Positions 37,539 to 51,427 are shown, counted from the stretch's first letter. The stretch: 64,000 bases of DNA from Phlebiopsis flavidoalba (GCA_035772785.1 JAOCPU010000061.1:1-64000); one strand, 5' to 3'. Notes: a model not told the origin generated them from the letters alone. Translations and numbers: made by a program.

Positions 37539-39531
37539 TCACGTTCCGCCTGCGCCCTGTATTGTGCGGTAGGCGTGTAAGGACATGAGCGCTCTGTTTG
37601 CGTCCACCGCCTCCGAGTCGTGCAACTGCCGGATCGCAGCTACCAGGTCCGTCGCCGCGTTTATGGTCCCCATCGACGGCACCACCGTGCGCACGTAGTT
37701 CTGCACCGCGCACTCGAGGCCGCCCATGAAGTGTTGCAAGAGTGCACGGGCTTGCTCGGTGGTGGTCTGCTGTCCTTGCCGCACGCGCTCTACAAGTGCC
37801 CGCAAACATCCACTGCTTCAAGCAAGGGCGCGCCGTCCTGGTCTTGGGCAGAGATGCAGCTGGTGCAGCTGATGACGCTTGTTGAAGGGAGGGCACCGCT
37901 GGGATAGCTACCTGGCCGCCCCCAACGCAAACGCCGAACGCAAACGGGGGAGGAACTGGAGGTTGAACCCGCGGGATCGACGACGCTGGATTTGTCGCAG
38001 CAGGAGGCTCAAAAAGGGGTTTAAACACATGTGTCCCAAAGCTAAACCCGAGGGGCGGCACCGGAGGAAGCTCCCGCCACTCCTGGCGCAAACGTACCCA
38101 CAGGTACAGTGGATTCCTCTGCCTCCGCTGCGCCCTCAATGCTTTGTACCCCAAATGCGAATCTAAGGGGCGAGTTCCGTCCCGAGTATCGTTCGGTGGT
38201 GCGCGGGCAGGCGTGCGCGTCCGAAATGCGAAAACCCGGCCGAGCGGAGAGGTGCCGGGCATTTGTAGTGTTTGAGCTACTGGGACCCGCTAAAGACGAC
38301 AATGGGCGTTGGATTCGATTGGCTGCGAGAATTGCATCAGACGTCTTGTTCTGTGAGTTCCGTTCGAGCGATGGGAAGCAGGCGTCGGAGGTGCAAGAGG
38401 GATGGTGGCTTGCTGCAGGTTGGGGTCATCAGGAGATTGAGTAGAACGAGGGGTAGCCTCAACGGGTTGCACATTGTGTGGAGTCGGAAGCATCTTGAGA
38501 GTAGATGTGCGGTTCGTTTGGTGTGGTCGGCTCGGAGTAGGGAACCTGAAGGGGGCACTCGGTGGGACGGGGGGGGCAAGGCGGCGGCGGGAGGAAGATA
38601 CACCCGGCGAGGACTGGGATATAGAGCTGTTTGCGTACGATGAATTTGAACTGTGTTGACGATGGCTGCACATGCTTGCAGGTACGTGACGATCGCTGTC
38701 GGACGCGTCCAGCTTCGCTTTTTTTCTTGAGGGATGGCATCAGGGGTACACGACGTCAATGGGGCTCCCTTGACATGTTTCACGTCAGTCAGGCCGTCAC
38801 CTGTGATGTCCGCCAAAAGGAGGGACCGAATTGTATGGCATCACGGAAGACGTCGCTGGGACGGGGGGAGTCGGCTGGTGCGACTCCGCGACCGAGGGGC
38901 ATCTTGTGTCATATTCTGGGACGCAGACGGCGAGATGAAAGGCTCAAACTCGCGTGAGTTCGATGCGTGTACTGAGGCCTGCAAGATGACATATAAGTAT
39001 CGATCTCTTTTTCTGAAAGGCCGCGGGGTACGAACCATCTAAATCATCTTCCCATACAGGCTACTGGGTCCCGCGACGGCGCGCCACCTCGGACGCGCCC
39101 CTGACGGTCTACTCGACTCTCGCACCGCACGCAAAATACCCACGGCATCGAACTCCTCGCCCGCCCTGTCGCCTGCGTCCCCAGACGGCGCCGTACTTGA
39201 CGAGCCGGGATGTGGAATGCCTTACTGCATCCTCAAGTGCGATGTGTACCTCCTCGAGGCTGAGATCGAGGCCCCGGTCCAATTGTTGTCCAGGAGGTCA
39301 CTGAAAGTCTCACTGGCAGCGGCGGCGTTCTCCTCGGTGAGGCGCAAGCCCAAGCGTCGGATCGGGCGTTTCGGCGGATACGGGCCCATGCGGACCGGGC
39401 AACCCGGGGACGGCGCATGTTCTGCGCAGACAGTTCGCTACCAGGTCGACAGTGCGTGCATTTTTTGTCCGGTCGGCGGTGGACGGTTTCGGAAGCGGCG
39501 CGGCAGCGGGAGAGACCTGGCGTAGTGACAC
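37539..39531 (-). CDS. Unrecognised protein with a few FG-like motifs
   Basis: Not recognised. In order on the minus strand: a possible start MSLRQVSP near 39530; LTEENAAAASETFSDLLDNN and LDLSLEEVHIALEDAVRH (about 39300-39210); a Pro/Ser/Thr-rich middle with PFRFPTPSRPHQTNRTSTLK (about 38540); phenylalanine-glycine motifs LRFAFGVQS, GFSFGTHVFKPLFEPP and PFAFGV (38170-37920); and a helical C-terminal part, VERVRQGQQTTTEQARALLQ with NAATDLVAAIRQLHDSEAVD, ending near 37539. FG motifs next to helical segments recall nucleoporins, but only about three are present, so this stays a guess. The coding signal moves between frames several times. Confidence 0.4.
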
Positions 39532-41368
39532 GACGAGAACGGTAGTAAGGCGGTGTGAGGGAGCCTGTGCGCACTCGCGCGCGTCTGTTTTTTTCTTTTT
39601 TTTATTGAGCGCCGCACGCTGTGGCGTTCTGGAGGGCAGTACTGAGCACGAGCCCGACCACGCGAAGTTCTGGTTAGCTAGCTGAGCGATCTGCGCCGGG
39701 GAAGAGCTAGTCTGGTCGTCGAGCGATCGATCGCGTTCTACTGCATTCGTGCGTCGACACGACGCACGCGCAGGACCTGACGATGCTTGACTACGCCAGG
39801 CGTAATCTAACGAGGAAGTTTCGCACTAATGCGGTCTCAGACGCATCTCTGATGGGGCGGCTTCTGTATGTGACGGTGTCGGCGAGGGCGCGCCCCCCTG
39901 ACTGATGTTGGTCGTCACGACTCGGTGTGTCTTGAGAATCATGATAAACCGCGTCTTTGTCCGTGGGGTGCGCTATCTTCTGAGGGACACTCTCACTCTG
40001 TCGAGCATAACCTCGTTGACTGGATCGTATTGGACCCGCGGTGGGCGAGGCGTCGCTGCGTGAAGAAATGGGGGCAGACGTCTAGGGAATGTCGTGTGAA
40101 CAAACGCCCCCATGCACCGCCTGTCTGGGTGGCGAGCCGCGCGACGACGCGCGCAGAGGGGAAATGTCTACTCCCGCTGAGGCGTCTGTCGCCCACGGTG
40201 ATCCTGGTTGGTACTTCGATGTGCCCGAAAACACTTGTGCTCATTCGACCCACACTTCGAGGCTAGGGTCGACGGTGCGCACTGACACTGTCTGACGCAC
40301 GCCCGCACGGCGGTGCTGGGTTCCTGCGACGTCGGCTTGTGTACAATCACAACGAGCTACCCCGATGCGAGAGGACGATACGACGTACCGCACCCATTGA
40401 TTGCAGATGGAATATCATCACATGGTCTCGCTGATTGTGTCGAAGCTGACACGCACTGCGAGCGCGCTTGCGGTATCTGCCTTGTCTTGAAGGGTCGCCT
40501 CCGTGTTGTGTCTCGGGCTGTCTGTGCTGGGTCCGCGGCATAGATCGTCAGCACGTGCGCCGGTCCCCACGCGTGCACAGAAAGCAAGAGCTGAAGAAGA
40601 CGTAAGCAACGCGCCGGTCATATCTATCTCAGGTCCCGTCGCTCAATAAGTCCAAAACGAGTTGCCACTGTACGAACGCGTTGAGGACCGTAGACCCAGA
40701 CGTGGGCGCGGTCCTCTCGCCGTCTGTGGGGCCCCGGCGTTGGGGTTGACGTGTATGCCATGTTAATATAGTTTGTTTTCTCTCGAAGATACGGGTCGTG
40801 TTTCGCGTTCAGACACACAAGTGGTGGGTGCTGAGAAAGGGTGAAGTCGTGTATTGCTCTGTGCAACTAAACGAGTATCGGGTTGTGGCTCTGAGCGCGA
40901 CCAAGTGCGGGGGAACATATTAAGAGGGCCACCTAAGCGCCTTAACTTTGTGCTTCCACCACACCGCGCACGACTTCACTTCGCATTCGGCATCACATCG
41001 TTATACTGACGTGTCAAAACTCGTACTGACGATTAAATCTTGGCAGTAACAATACTTTGCACACGCTCGAAGTCAAATGGTAGACCTCAGCGATCGAGGC
41101 TATGCGCCCCCTGTGCCACAAATGCGCGCAGCTAGCGCATTGGGTGCACGAGTGACTGTCACACATCAATGCTGTGATCCGTGACCATGACATCTGGTCA
41201 CGCTACAAAGGCCGCCGACGTCCACGGGCCGGGGCACCGGCCGTCGACTACTGCGAGGACATCGACGTTTTCTCATCTTGTCCCTGCTCCATTACGTGCG
41301 TGGATTGTGACCTCTCAAACATCGATGTACACACTCACTTGTAGCTCCGGGCTCCTCATAAAGCGGCA
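39532..41368. other. GC-rich intergenic region; no supported gene
   Basis: About 1.8 kb with overlapping antisense frames of similar length on both strands, the pattern expected from GC-rich non-coding or unrecognised sequence. No motif was found. Confidence 0.35.
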
Positions 41369-43333
41369 ATGCTGGAGGAAACATTGGCAACGGCTCGGAC
41401 CTGCCGCAGTTCGGTGGATACCAGCAGGCCGGTTTCACGACTATTCCGGACCGAGCTCTTAATCGAAATATTGAAATACATGCATCCTCTAGAACTTGTA
41501 AAATGTCAAATGGTCAGCGCAATCTGCTGAAATATACTAGTCCTAGGACTACTGATTCTCTATCTATAAGGTTTCGCAAGCTCTTCGCGGTATCATTCAA
41601 CATTCCCTTGTTCTGCAGCACCATCTACAATGCTACGTCACGGGAGTAAGTGAGGTATTAGAGCTTCAACGATCTCCAAATATCAGGGAGCGGGCCGGAC
41701 GCGCAGTGGAGAGATGGCGCGAGACAGGGAAGAGTCCGCGAGGCTTCTGGCAGATGCGGGACCCTCCCACGGCTACATTTCATGAACATCACGATAGAAA
41801 CTTGACGAGATTCTCGTCAGCGGGCTCACTACACTTGGAAATCCCAAGGGGAGTAATAGGCGGTAAATGCTTCCATTTTCTGCGCCTCCCGTCCTCGCAC
41901 AGGCAAATCGACTTGAAATTGTGGACTCTCGACCCAATCCCCGGCTGGTCTAGACATTTTGGTGTCAATTATGAGCAGGATCTGCTTGTTCTTCCCTACC
42001 TGTGAGTAAAACGGTGTCTCTCTGTGGTGGTTTGCAGCTGAATGCACATCACCAGGAATGACGGCACTAATCAAATAAAGCCTGCGGTTCTTGTCGTGCA
42101 CAAGCGGCAAGATTCATCCCTCTGCAACTTTTGTAATGATACATCTTATCTCTCGCGCCGTAGTATACCTACAAAATCCTCACGATGGCCTGGTCGCTGC
42201 AAATCAATATCCACAACGATCTGGTCTCTCTGGCGATCTTTCAATCATATAATCACGTGAATATCAGCACGTCCGAAGTATGGGTGCTTGACTGGGAGAA
42301 ACGGGGTACAGTCCTACTGGTATGTTACAAACGGGTTCTGTTTTTAAGTATACAGTATGACTCATTCGATATCACTGACAGAACATTGATAACTACGGGC
42401 TTCAGGATGAATGTCAGCTCACGTCCATGGCTTTTTCGACAACTGTCATGTTTTATGCCTTGTCAAAAATAGCCGAGGAGAACCTGAACTGAGTGTTGTG
42501 AATCTCGTCGGGTTCCCAGTTGGCCGCATAAACATTACCGCCGCCGCATTAGAGCACCACACATCACTCACCCTCGGTATCCGCAATCCCTACCACTCAG
42601 GCAACCCTACGGCGTTCTTCTACACGCTAGAGGTTCAGTGTAACCCAGTACAATCCCAGCTAGCCGCAGATGAACGTTTTCAAGCAGACCAACGTCCTCC
42701 CAGTTGTGCTACTAGCAATTGGCTGCGACGGCTCACGACCAGATGGATTCGACATTCTGGTACCTGGTCGACAGCCATTATATCCCGGATCGACCAGTCC
42801 GATGATTCGAATCGGCGGAAAATGTTCACGCCTTTGGAGTGAATGGTATGCAGAGGCTTGCCTCGTGCGCTGGCCCGTCACGGCCGGGAACAGGATCATG
42901 ACCCCACTTGCCAGGGTCCATGGCTCGCGGTATATTGAGGTCCAACAGCTGACCGCCGTTGGATACACACTGGAAAGGCAACGAGCTGCGCTCAGCGCTC
43001 TCGAGGTCGTCATGTACGATTTCGGCTTCAACCGCGCGCTTCGTCAAGATGCCAACCTGGGAGAAACTCCTGCGGTTTGTGTCCTCGACGATTTCAGCAG
43101 CCGTATTGGGCGAGAAGGCTTAGTGAGGGATATCGGCAACAATATTCTTTTTCGCATTATTCGGACCGGGGTGGAAGTGAATGAGGACGACGACGTGCTC
43201 ATTACAGAAGACGGCTTTGTTGTTAGAAAACGAAATAAACAGGATCGACACGCACGGTAAGGATCACTAGTTTTTCTCCCGCTGTACAATGAGCTGACTC
43301 CAAAATTTCAGACTTAAGATCTACACAATTTGA
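41369..43333 (+). CDS. F-box protein, paralogue 2 (frameshifted in this sequence)
   Basis: Probable SCF substrate receptor, same family as the gene at 32-34 kb. The F-box reads GFTTIP-TELLIEILKYMHPLELVKC (about 41440-41510), with one extra base in the Pro codon. The next exons have LVLQHHLQCYVTGVSEVLEL and RAGRAVERWRETGK, then EQDLLVLPY (about 41980), a hallmark block of this mushroom family. After an intron follow WSLQINIHNDLVSLAIF and TSEVWVLDWEKRGTVLL (42185-42320). The C-terminal part, SALEVVMYDFGFNRAL to DDDVLITEDGFVVRKRNK, is clean. A final intron (43258-43310) leads to LKIYTI and the stop at 43331-43333. The start is uncertain. It ends about 105 bp from the convergent HET-domain gene. 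Confidence 0.75.
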
Positions 43334-43438
43334 TGATGTGAATACTCAGTATTCAGAACCCGTTTTGACCCCTTCGAAGTCTCTCGTCATCATTCAAAAG
43401 CCTTGCACAGAATATACTCCAAATATATATAAAACAGA

Positions 43439-45690
43439 TCAACAGTACGTGACCATGTCGACATGTCCCAGGTTTTCCTCGTCAGGGGTGTGCCCATTAC
43501 GATTTTTCCCAAGCGTAACGACAGCAACCTTGGATAGCTGGGGAACCCTTTTGACACCGTCAATCCTACGAGAACCCTTCTTGATCCCTACAATCCAATA
43601 TCTGCAATCGGAGATCCCAACAAGCACGCACTCGCGCTCCGGGTCATCCTTTACAGACCGCTGCTTCTTGCCCCCGTATTTACTATCAGCCTCGTCATCC
43701 GTTAGAATTTGTGTCCGAGAAGAGATCCTCGATTCGGAACGGTTCGATAAACCCCTCTACCTTGAATGTGTGTGTACGGCCAGAGCGACAAACTTCCACG
43801 CTGACATTGTAAGGCGTTGTAGCCTTTAATGACAACACAGAAGGGTCCTTCATTGTGCTTTCCGACGTGTATTCATCTTCTGTGAAATTCGATGACGATG
43901 GAGGAATGCGACAACACGGCCCTACTGTCGGTAGACATGAATGATGGTGGCCGCGAAGATGTCGCGCTCATCTTGAATTTGATAAAGCACGAGTCTAAGA
44001 CATACGCATAATGAAAGTATGCGTCTGAGTCTTCTTGATGACCAGCGTCCGGCAGGAAGCTCAGATACTCGTCTTCATTCAGATTTTCCCGGAAGGAGCG
44101 ATCTGAGGAAAGGAGGTCCAGATCACTCAGGAAACCATCGTACCGGTGGAGCTCCTCCCAAGTAGGCCTCCATTGGTACAACCCTGTGTTGTCACGATTG
44201 GACTTGGTATCAGCACCTCCTGCACGACCCCAGCAGACGAGGAGTAGAAGGCGCTGCAGTGGATGCATGGAACTGGATGAGAGCCTCCCAGGCACCCTCA
44301 GTATCGGCGGAATCTGCGTTATATATGGGGCAGAGTCTTGCATCTCAGAAGATATGCAAGTCCGGCGACGGCGTCGACTGGGTTTGCGAACTCGCGAGTC
44401 CGCATCGCGTCCAGTACTGTGAAACATCGCAACCTCTGAGATGTTGGCTTGGTAGACTTCAGGGTATCTTGTAGATACTCTGAAAAACTGCGCCCGAAGA
44501 TCCCAACGCGCAGTGCGATCCTGGACTGCGTGGAAGCTAGACTGGGTGAGTCCACCGGGAAGCCAGTATTCGGTTGCCTCTTGAAGCGTCCAGACACGCC
44601 TAAAACCAGTGATACTTGGACGTAAACCCATCTTTGGGCTGAAGCTTGAGCTCTTCTCCTAATCCGTTGAAGTAAATGACCGTGATTCGCGGGTGCTTGT
44701 AGACGTAGCCAATAGTTGGGACGTCCAGTCTCCACTCCTTTTTGCGGCGAAATTCCTTTCCTGGCTTTTCCCAGTCGTATTGACGGAGACAGAGGATATC
44801 GAGAAAGACATACTCTGCGCCCAGGTTGAGGAGCTCATTGCGAATGTCGTGGAGATCGGCATTCCTCGGCAAAGGAACGCACCAAGCACGGTTATTGATT
44901 CTAGTCAAGACTCCATCCCGCTCTTCTGGCTGCTTCCAGCTGTGTGATACGGCCCAAACATTTGGGGGAATCACAGAGGGCGACGTGGTTGGAAGCGCAT
45001 AAAAGGGCAGAACGCGATTGCTGAATAGATCCCAGACACGACGGGGCGGGATGTCAGGATTGATGATACAATCGCCGTCGACAGCGCTCTTGCGAAGTAG
45101 AGTGTCCTCCGCTTTTCGTTGCCGTAGGAGTGCAGAGAGATGCGATCGAAGTTTCCTCTTCCCCACCACGGACGAAGAAAGCCATAGATATGCCCGAAAT
45201 CACAGGCCTCATCAACGTATCCCTGCAGGCAGGTCTTCAAGCCTGGGCGTTCCAGTGCGTACTCAGTACCCAGCACGTCGTTCAACTTGCGAAGAATGGT
45301 GTTCAGGTACGGTGTGCCGCTCTAATCCGACAGACGGCGGTCAATGGTGAATGGTCCGACGTGGGACGCGCTGGAGTGGTGGTACGTTGCGGTCCGGCTG
45401 GGATTGTTTGAGGGAAAAACACCTTCGGTCCTCGTTTTTCCAGCACCGAACGTCTTCCTCGTGTGTGTATAGTTGCAAAGTGAGGCGGCGAGCGTGCTTT
45501 GTTCGGAGGAGAGGAAAATGACAGCTTGGTATAAAGTGTTTGAACGAAAAAGCCTTCACAGTGTCGACATCCCTGAGACTGCTGGTATCGGGGACATCTC
45601 GCTGCTCGGGACCCAAGGCTGACCAGGGACTGTGCTTTCGCAGCGAAATCCGTCGCGAATGACTGTCCGTTGGAGCGCACTACGGTAATC
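43439..45690 (-). CDS. HET-domain-like protein, paralogue 1 (frameshifted in this sequence)
   Basis: Member of a large mushroom family with a degenerate HET (heterokaryon incompatibility) domain; HET proteins in fungi can trigger cell death after non-self fusion. Blocks in order: SNGQSFATDFAAKAQSLVSL (about 45670), a Ser/Arg-rich region, RKAEDTLLRKSAVDGDCIIN (about 45110), PPRRVWDLFSNRVLPFYALP, then the domain core VWAVSHSWKQPEER, LLNLGAEYVFLDILCLRQ and RVWTLQEATEYWLPGG (about 44590). The second half has MHPLQRLLLLVCWGRAGGAD (about 44250) and LNEDEYLSFLPDAGH (about 44060). The tail ends SKVAVVTLGKNRNGHTPDEE and HVDMVTYC. At least four frame changes are visible. A close paralogue lies at 58.4-64 kb. 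Confidence 0.78.
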
Positions 45691-47037
45691 GGAAAGACGA
45701 TTGGAGATCGAAAGGGTCGTTAAAATAGCACCGAGCTCGGCGCTCGTTGAGACGACGATCAGAGTTCGACGCGAGCGAAAGGACCTCTGTTGAGAGACTG
45801 CTTGGTGGGCTGGATCGGTTCGGGCTCTCTCACTACACTCGGAATTTGTCCAGGGACATCTGCCACCCAGACATCGATCCCTGTCGGCTTAGGGGTTGGT
45901 GTCTGGCCTGAGTCCTGCAAACCTGAGGAGCGCTGTGTCGGGCCTGAGCCCTTTCTACTCGCAACCTCAGCATAGCTTCTTCGACGCTCAGGCTTGGGGA
46001 TATCCTAGAAAATTCACTGAGTGTCGGATATACGGCCTGACATTGGTACTGGTATTGGCGTACCCTAGCCTTACTTGCGCTGACGGGTTTGCTCTTCTCG
46101 TGATTTCCTGCGTCAACACGATCACCCTAGGCATTGTTCAGCACTTCCTCAGGCGTTCCAATCATAGCCGTAATTCAGGAAACTGACTTTGGTGTTGGCA
46201 ACATTGTTTTGAGAGTGCTTGACCTACAAGAGCGCATGTCAGCTTCGCCACACCGAAGAACTTTAGGTTACACCTACAGTTGACATTGTCTCGATTTACT
46301 TCGATACGGGGCTTGCGGCTTAGGTCGTAGATCGTGGGTGGTTCGGGAAAGAGGAGACAAAGGGTTTAAAAACGAGTACGCTCTGCGATCCTGGCTCACA
46401 GGAACGCTGGGATGGAAGGGGCGATGAATCCTTCCACGGGAAGACTCACCGGAGCTGGTAGGGCGATGATCTTTGTAAGCACGCGGTCTTGACATGTCGC
46501 CGCGCCTACGCAATGTCGTCCGGGATCAGATACATGGGTTACAAGGGATTCATGTGAGCTGTGTGGCAGCGCTTTGCAGCTATAAATGTCGCACCCTGCG
46601 CTATTAATCAGTGTCTTCCTAGTGATTACGTATCAGGTTCGGGATGAGTAATTTTACTCACATTGAAACGCACATTGCAGGGATCGCTTGCTGTGAGTCC
46701 GTGTTATTCGGCGATGGGAGTCGTGGGACCCACTATCCCGATTGTGTGCTGAACCTTGAGTTTGAATCGCGTCATGTTTATGTCGCATCTCCCGAAAGCG
46801 ATACACCTCCAATCCATTCAGTACACACTATCTTCGCATTCTCGCATTCCTCACGCTTTCCAACGGTCATCCATGCCAGAATGCCTTGTTGAAATGTCAA
46901 AGCAAGACAAAGTCGGACTGGCGCATATGCGACGGGCTCCATGCAGCTCGGAAGAATACTACAATTGTGACTCTAGATGGAAGTACTGTAAACAAAGCCC
47001 AAATGATTATGCGATGGAAAAATTACTGCTCCTTCGT
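45691..47037. other. Intergenic; no supported gene
   Basis: About 1.3 kb between the HET-domain gene and SPF1. Frames at 45790-46186 (+) and 46644-46892 (+) have no recognisable motif. The start of the HET gene's transcript is probably within the first few hundred bases. Confidence 0.35.
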
Positions 47038-50000
47038 TTATCCGCCAGCCTCTGCTATCCGCCTCTGCTCGCGTCGTTCACGGCCGCGAACGATCATCGC
47101 CTTGGGCTGCATGTCCGCAAACAACCACTTGCACGCCACCTCGATCACCCAACAGCCGACGAAGTCGACAGCCATGGTCGTCGACAGCTTGACCATGAAC
47201 TATGATTTGAGCGTTAATACCGATCGAAGCACCTGGATCGTGAGGTACTCACCAGGCCGTTTTCCATCTCGACGATCTGCAACCACCTGTTCAGCTCCGG
47301 CATGAAATCCGTGGCGCCAGAGAATGCAACGGCGCTGGCGCCGACGAGGCCGGCCCCAGAACAAGGCGGGGTTTTCGCGGATACCCTCACGGAACGGTCG
47401 GCCCTGGAAGTTGATTGCGAACGTCGACACTTGTTTGTGACAGACTCAAAAGGTAGATCGCGGTGTTGAGTAGGTTCGGCTCGAATTTAGCTTCCAGATC
47501 AATCACGCCACGGCTGCAAGTGGGTTCAACAAGTGTCCAGCACGAGGAGATAAACCGACGTACTCTTCATACACGCGCGAGAGGGAGGTGATGTACACAA
47601 GCGAGACGATGTGCAGCGCAAACTGGAACAACACAGACAACAGAACGTAAAGGTTGAAGATGTTGCCTAGTGGACGCTCCCGCGAGAGTTTCTCGACGGG
47701 CTGAGAAAGCATTTGTCAACCTCGGTGGCAATGAGAGTTGAAGTGAGGCTTACCTTTGCCCGAGAAATACACAAGAAGCAGACGGACATAAGCATGCCAG
47801 TGATGGTGACCTGGTAATCGCCGAATTTTTATACCGTCAAGATACTGCACGCTCAGACTGTACGCCGTGATAAGACAGTTGAGGGCCAGGATCTTGTACA
47901 TCTGGATAGTAGCGACAAGTGTGCAACGACCTTGGCGAATGATGTGCGTAACTGTACAGCTTGTCAGTCATTGTGTCCCTCAGTAAGGCTGAGTCAGGCT
48001 TACTAGCAGAAACGTTAGAGAGCTTCGAGGTGAACGGCGCCGCGCAAGAAGCATCGCCGAGCTTGATCTTGGGAACCTCCTCTTCGTCCTCCATGTCCGC
48101 CAGCTTGTCCGTGATAGAGCTCAAATCAAACTTCTCCATGGGGTTCTTCTTCCGGGCCTCCTGCAGCTCCGTCGCCGCCTTCTTCTGCGCCTCGACAACA
48201 TCGGGGTAGAGATGCGCAATAGCAGGCGGGACGGGCGGCGGCGGCTGGTTGAAGCGCGCCGAAATCTTGAGCTGGCTCTCGTACACCTTCTTGATGCGCT
48301 CGTTGCGCTGGTGCTCGGCGATCTTCTGGAGGTCCTCGGGCGTGCCGTCGAGCAGCGCAACACCAATGTGCGCCTGCTTCAGCGCGCCGACGTCGTTTGT
48401 GCCGTCGCCTGCCATGAGCGTCGTGTAGCCGAGCGATTTGAGGCGACGTGAGGATGTACTCCTTTTGTGACGGTGATACACGCGCGTATACCCAGGTGTG
48501 CTGGACGAGGCTCTCCCATGACGGCCGGTTCTCGAACTGCTTGACGGCGGGCGCCAGTCATGCAAATGTCGTAGGTGTTGAGGAGTGACTGGTCTATCGG
48601 GTCTTCGGGGTTGACGGGAATGATCTTGGTCTCGTCTACTGTACGCCACACCAGATCTTGATCGAGAGGTTAGTCCATAGATAATGATTGTACGCAATAG
48701 TGACGCACCAGCATCCGATTTGGGATTTTCCCGAATGTCCAGAATGAGTACGTCGCGGTCGACGATTTCGACGTCCTTGGCAACGTGCACCGCTGTGAGG
48801 GGATTGTCACCAGTAATCATGATGCACTAAGCAACACATTGTCAGAACAACGACCTCCGTCCACGATAGAAGAGAACATACACGGTGAGAAGAGTCGTTC
48901 AACATCTTCAGCGTCTCAACGGCGTCGGCCTTGAGAGGACAGTGGAACACGAGGAACCCAACAAACGTCAAGCCACTCTCGACTTGATCACGCGACAGTT
49001 TGTTTATCTGCACGCGCACTCAGCACCTCCCACACAGCTCATTACACACGCCACACACCTTATCCGTCGACAGATTATCCATCTCCCGGAACCCAAGCGC
49101 AAGCACACGACTACCACGACGTGTGTAGTACTTGTACGTCTCGTCGTACGCCTCGGGAACCTGCGCGAGCATGCCCTTGATCGTCTCCGGCGCGCCTTTA
49201 ACCGCGATAACAAGGCGTCCGCTCGGGAGGCTGCAGATCGTGGACATGCGCTTGAGGGCGGACGAGAACTGGAAGCGACGACGGACCGAGAGCGTTGTGC
49301 GGTGTGGGGTTGCAGCGTCGCCGGGCGAGACAAGGTCACCTACGAAATAATGATTAATACGCACTGCTATGAGTGTTACGTAGCGGGAGCCACCTTTGCC
49401 TAGCTGCCAGCTCAGAGCGTCGAGAGTCGTCTTCTCCATCGGGTCACCGACAATAGTGCCGTCGTCGAGCCGTACGAGCGCATGCGCCGCGGCGAGACAT
49501 AGTGTGGTCTCCCTCGATGCTTGCTTGACGTCCACAAGCTTCTGGTTGTCAATGGCACTAGAGAGGCTGCCGTGAGAAATTTGCACACGACAGGAGCATG
49601 ATGATTGCCATACTCTACACCTGCAACGCCTTCGAGGACGAGGTTTCTCTGCGGTGATAGTTCCGGTCTTGTCAAAGCAACACACATCAACGCGGCCTGC
49701 ATACGGGATCCTGAAAGGTTCAGTGCAAAAGATGGCTGTGTTATTGTTCAGCTTTCACTCAACGCAGGATGGAGGTTCGACTCACCGTATTTCGACAGGG
49801 CAACAAGGGAAGCATTGACGGCCAAAGACAGTTCCATCGGCAGCTCCGGAGGAACGACACTCGTGATGATGAGTACACAATCGAGCAAAAGCTTGCCCTT
49901 CTTCATCTCACGCTCAATACCTTCCCAATCACATTAGCAACAGCAGCACAGCTCAACAAAAACACACCGACCTTTGACCCAGACGTACCAACTCGCAGCA

Positions 50001-51427
50001 ATCGCGAAAATGAGGAGGAATCCGATGAAGAGGAACGACTCCAGGTTGTTCGCAGACACGCGCTCGGTCGAAAAGATCATCGTGCGCACGAGTTGGCCCT
50101 GTGCCGTGCCAAAGCCGGTGCGGAGGACGACGCCGAGGCATCCACCGTCGGGCGTCTCACCTGGCATCGCCGTCAGAATGAGTCGGCAGGAGGTGGGTAG
50201 GGGGGGGACATACCTCCGCTGCGCGCTTTGCAGGACCTTGGTTCCGCTTGAAGAGCACCTGGTTCTTGTGCGTTGTGTCGACGTCGAGCTTGTCCGTGCC
50301 TTCGAGGAGTTCGATAGATTCTTTCAAGAGAGGTGTGGATTCGCCGGAGAGCATGGCCTCGTTGACGATGCAGCTTCCGCGTACGAGGAGGATATCAGCT
50401 GGGACAGTCGTTTCTGACTGCTGGTGCACTGCAGAAACAGATAAATACGAGGCTGAATCGAATGAATTAGTTGAACATACCGATAGAAACCACATCTCCG
50501 GGGAGCAGCTCGTCGGTCTGGATAGTCACCCACTTGCCGTCGCGCTTGCACTGGATCGGGAATGGCGCAACCGCCATAGTCCTGAACTCCGTGAGGGTGC
50601 GCAGACGCTAGTATACCAGATTAGCTACCGCGAACGCCACACAGACCGCAATCACGCACCTGCCACACGACTGTGCACTCAAACCCAACGAGCATAAACA
50701 GCGTAAAGAGACTATAGTACCAGTACTCGTCGAGGGCACCACAGCGCGACGCAAAACACCTGGAACACAAAAAACGGCGCGGTCGCGTGCTCCGCAAACA
50801 GCGCCGTGAACGACGGGATCGGATCGCAAACTCGTTGCGCCCGTACAGCGTCGTCAGCGCGGGCACCTGCTTCCCGCCGAGCGCCGCCGGGCGCGTGGTA
50901 CTTCGAGAGCGGTGGGCGCGCAGAGGACGGGTACGGCAGATTCGCGAATGTCGGCGGCGAGGAAGAGGTGAGGATGTAGGTGTCGCGTTGGTAGCTGAAG
51001 GTCGTGGATGCGTCGCTGCGTTTGTCCAAGGGTACGATCTCGCCGAGACCACGGTGTGCGGAGGGGATGAGGCGGATGCAGTCTGCGTCCTTGAGCGAGG
51101 CGGCCTGGTCCTCCGTCAGCACACACATCATCCCCCAGCGGACAGCGGACACACCTTGCGCGTCGTCACCCACGCCTTCGCCGCCGTACTCCATCTGGTC
51201 ACCAAAAAGCTGAGCGCATGCCCCGCGCCAAGGGAGACACACGCGAGGAACGTCCACTCCTCACTCTGGATCCAGTCGTCGTCGTAGCGCACGTAGTAGG
51301 CGTACGCGAGCAGCGGGTAGAGCGAGAGGAATGGCAGCGTGTACAGGTACGCGTACCACGGCAGGGCGCGGTGCAGCGTCGCACCCGCAATTTCGGTCGA
51401 TTCGACCTTGACGGACACCCTGTGCAT
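47038..51427 (-). CDS. SPF1: P5A-type ATPase, ER transmembrane-helix dislocase (frameshifted in this sequence)
   Basis: P5A ATPases (yeast Spf1, human ATP13A1) sit in the ER membrane and remove mistargeted tail-anchored helices. The start chosen at 51427 gives [20 protein letters not shown], then [15 protein letters not shown] and [20 protein letters not shown], which match family N-termini. Landmarks: [18 protein letters not shown] and [20 protein letters not shown] (about 50800), [16 protein letters not shown] (about 50350), the P5A-diagnostic [11 protein letters not shown] (about 49840), the phosphorylation motif DKTGT (49659-49673), [22 protein letters not shown] (about 48800), [14 protein letters not shown] (about 48400), [19 protein letters not shown], then C-terminal helices to [14 protein letters not shown] and a stop at 47038-47040. 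At least nine introns. Extra bases at 49644-49646 (AAA) and 50248-50249 (AA) break otherwise perfect motifs. Confidence 0.95.

Noticed and set aside
48885..51287. Plus-strand frames of 100-170 codons at 48.9-51.3 kb
   Set aside because: They are antisense to SPF1, whose minus-strand motifs are unmistakable; GC-rich codons leave the opposite strand open.
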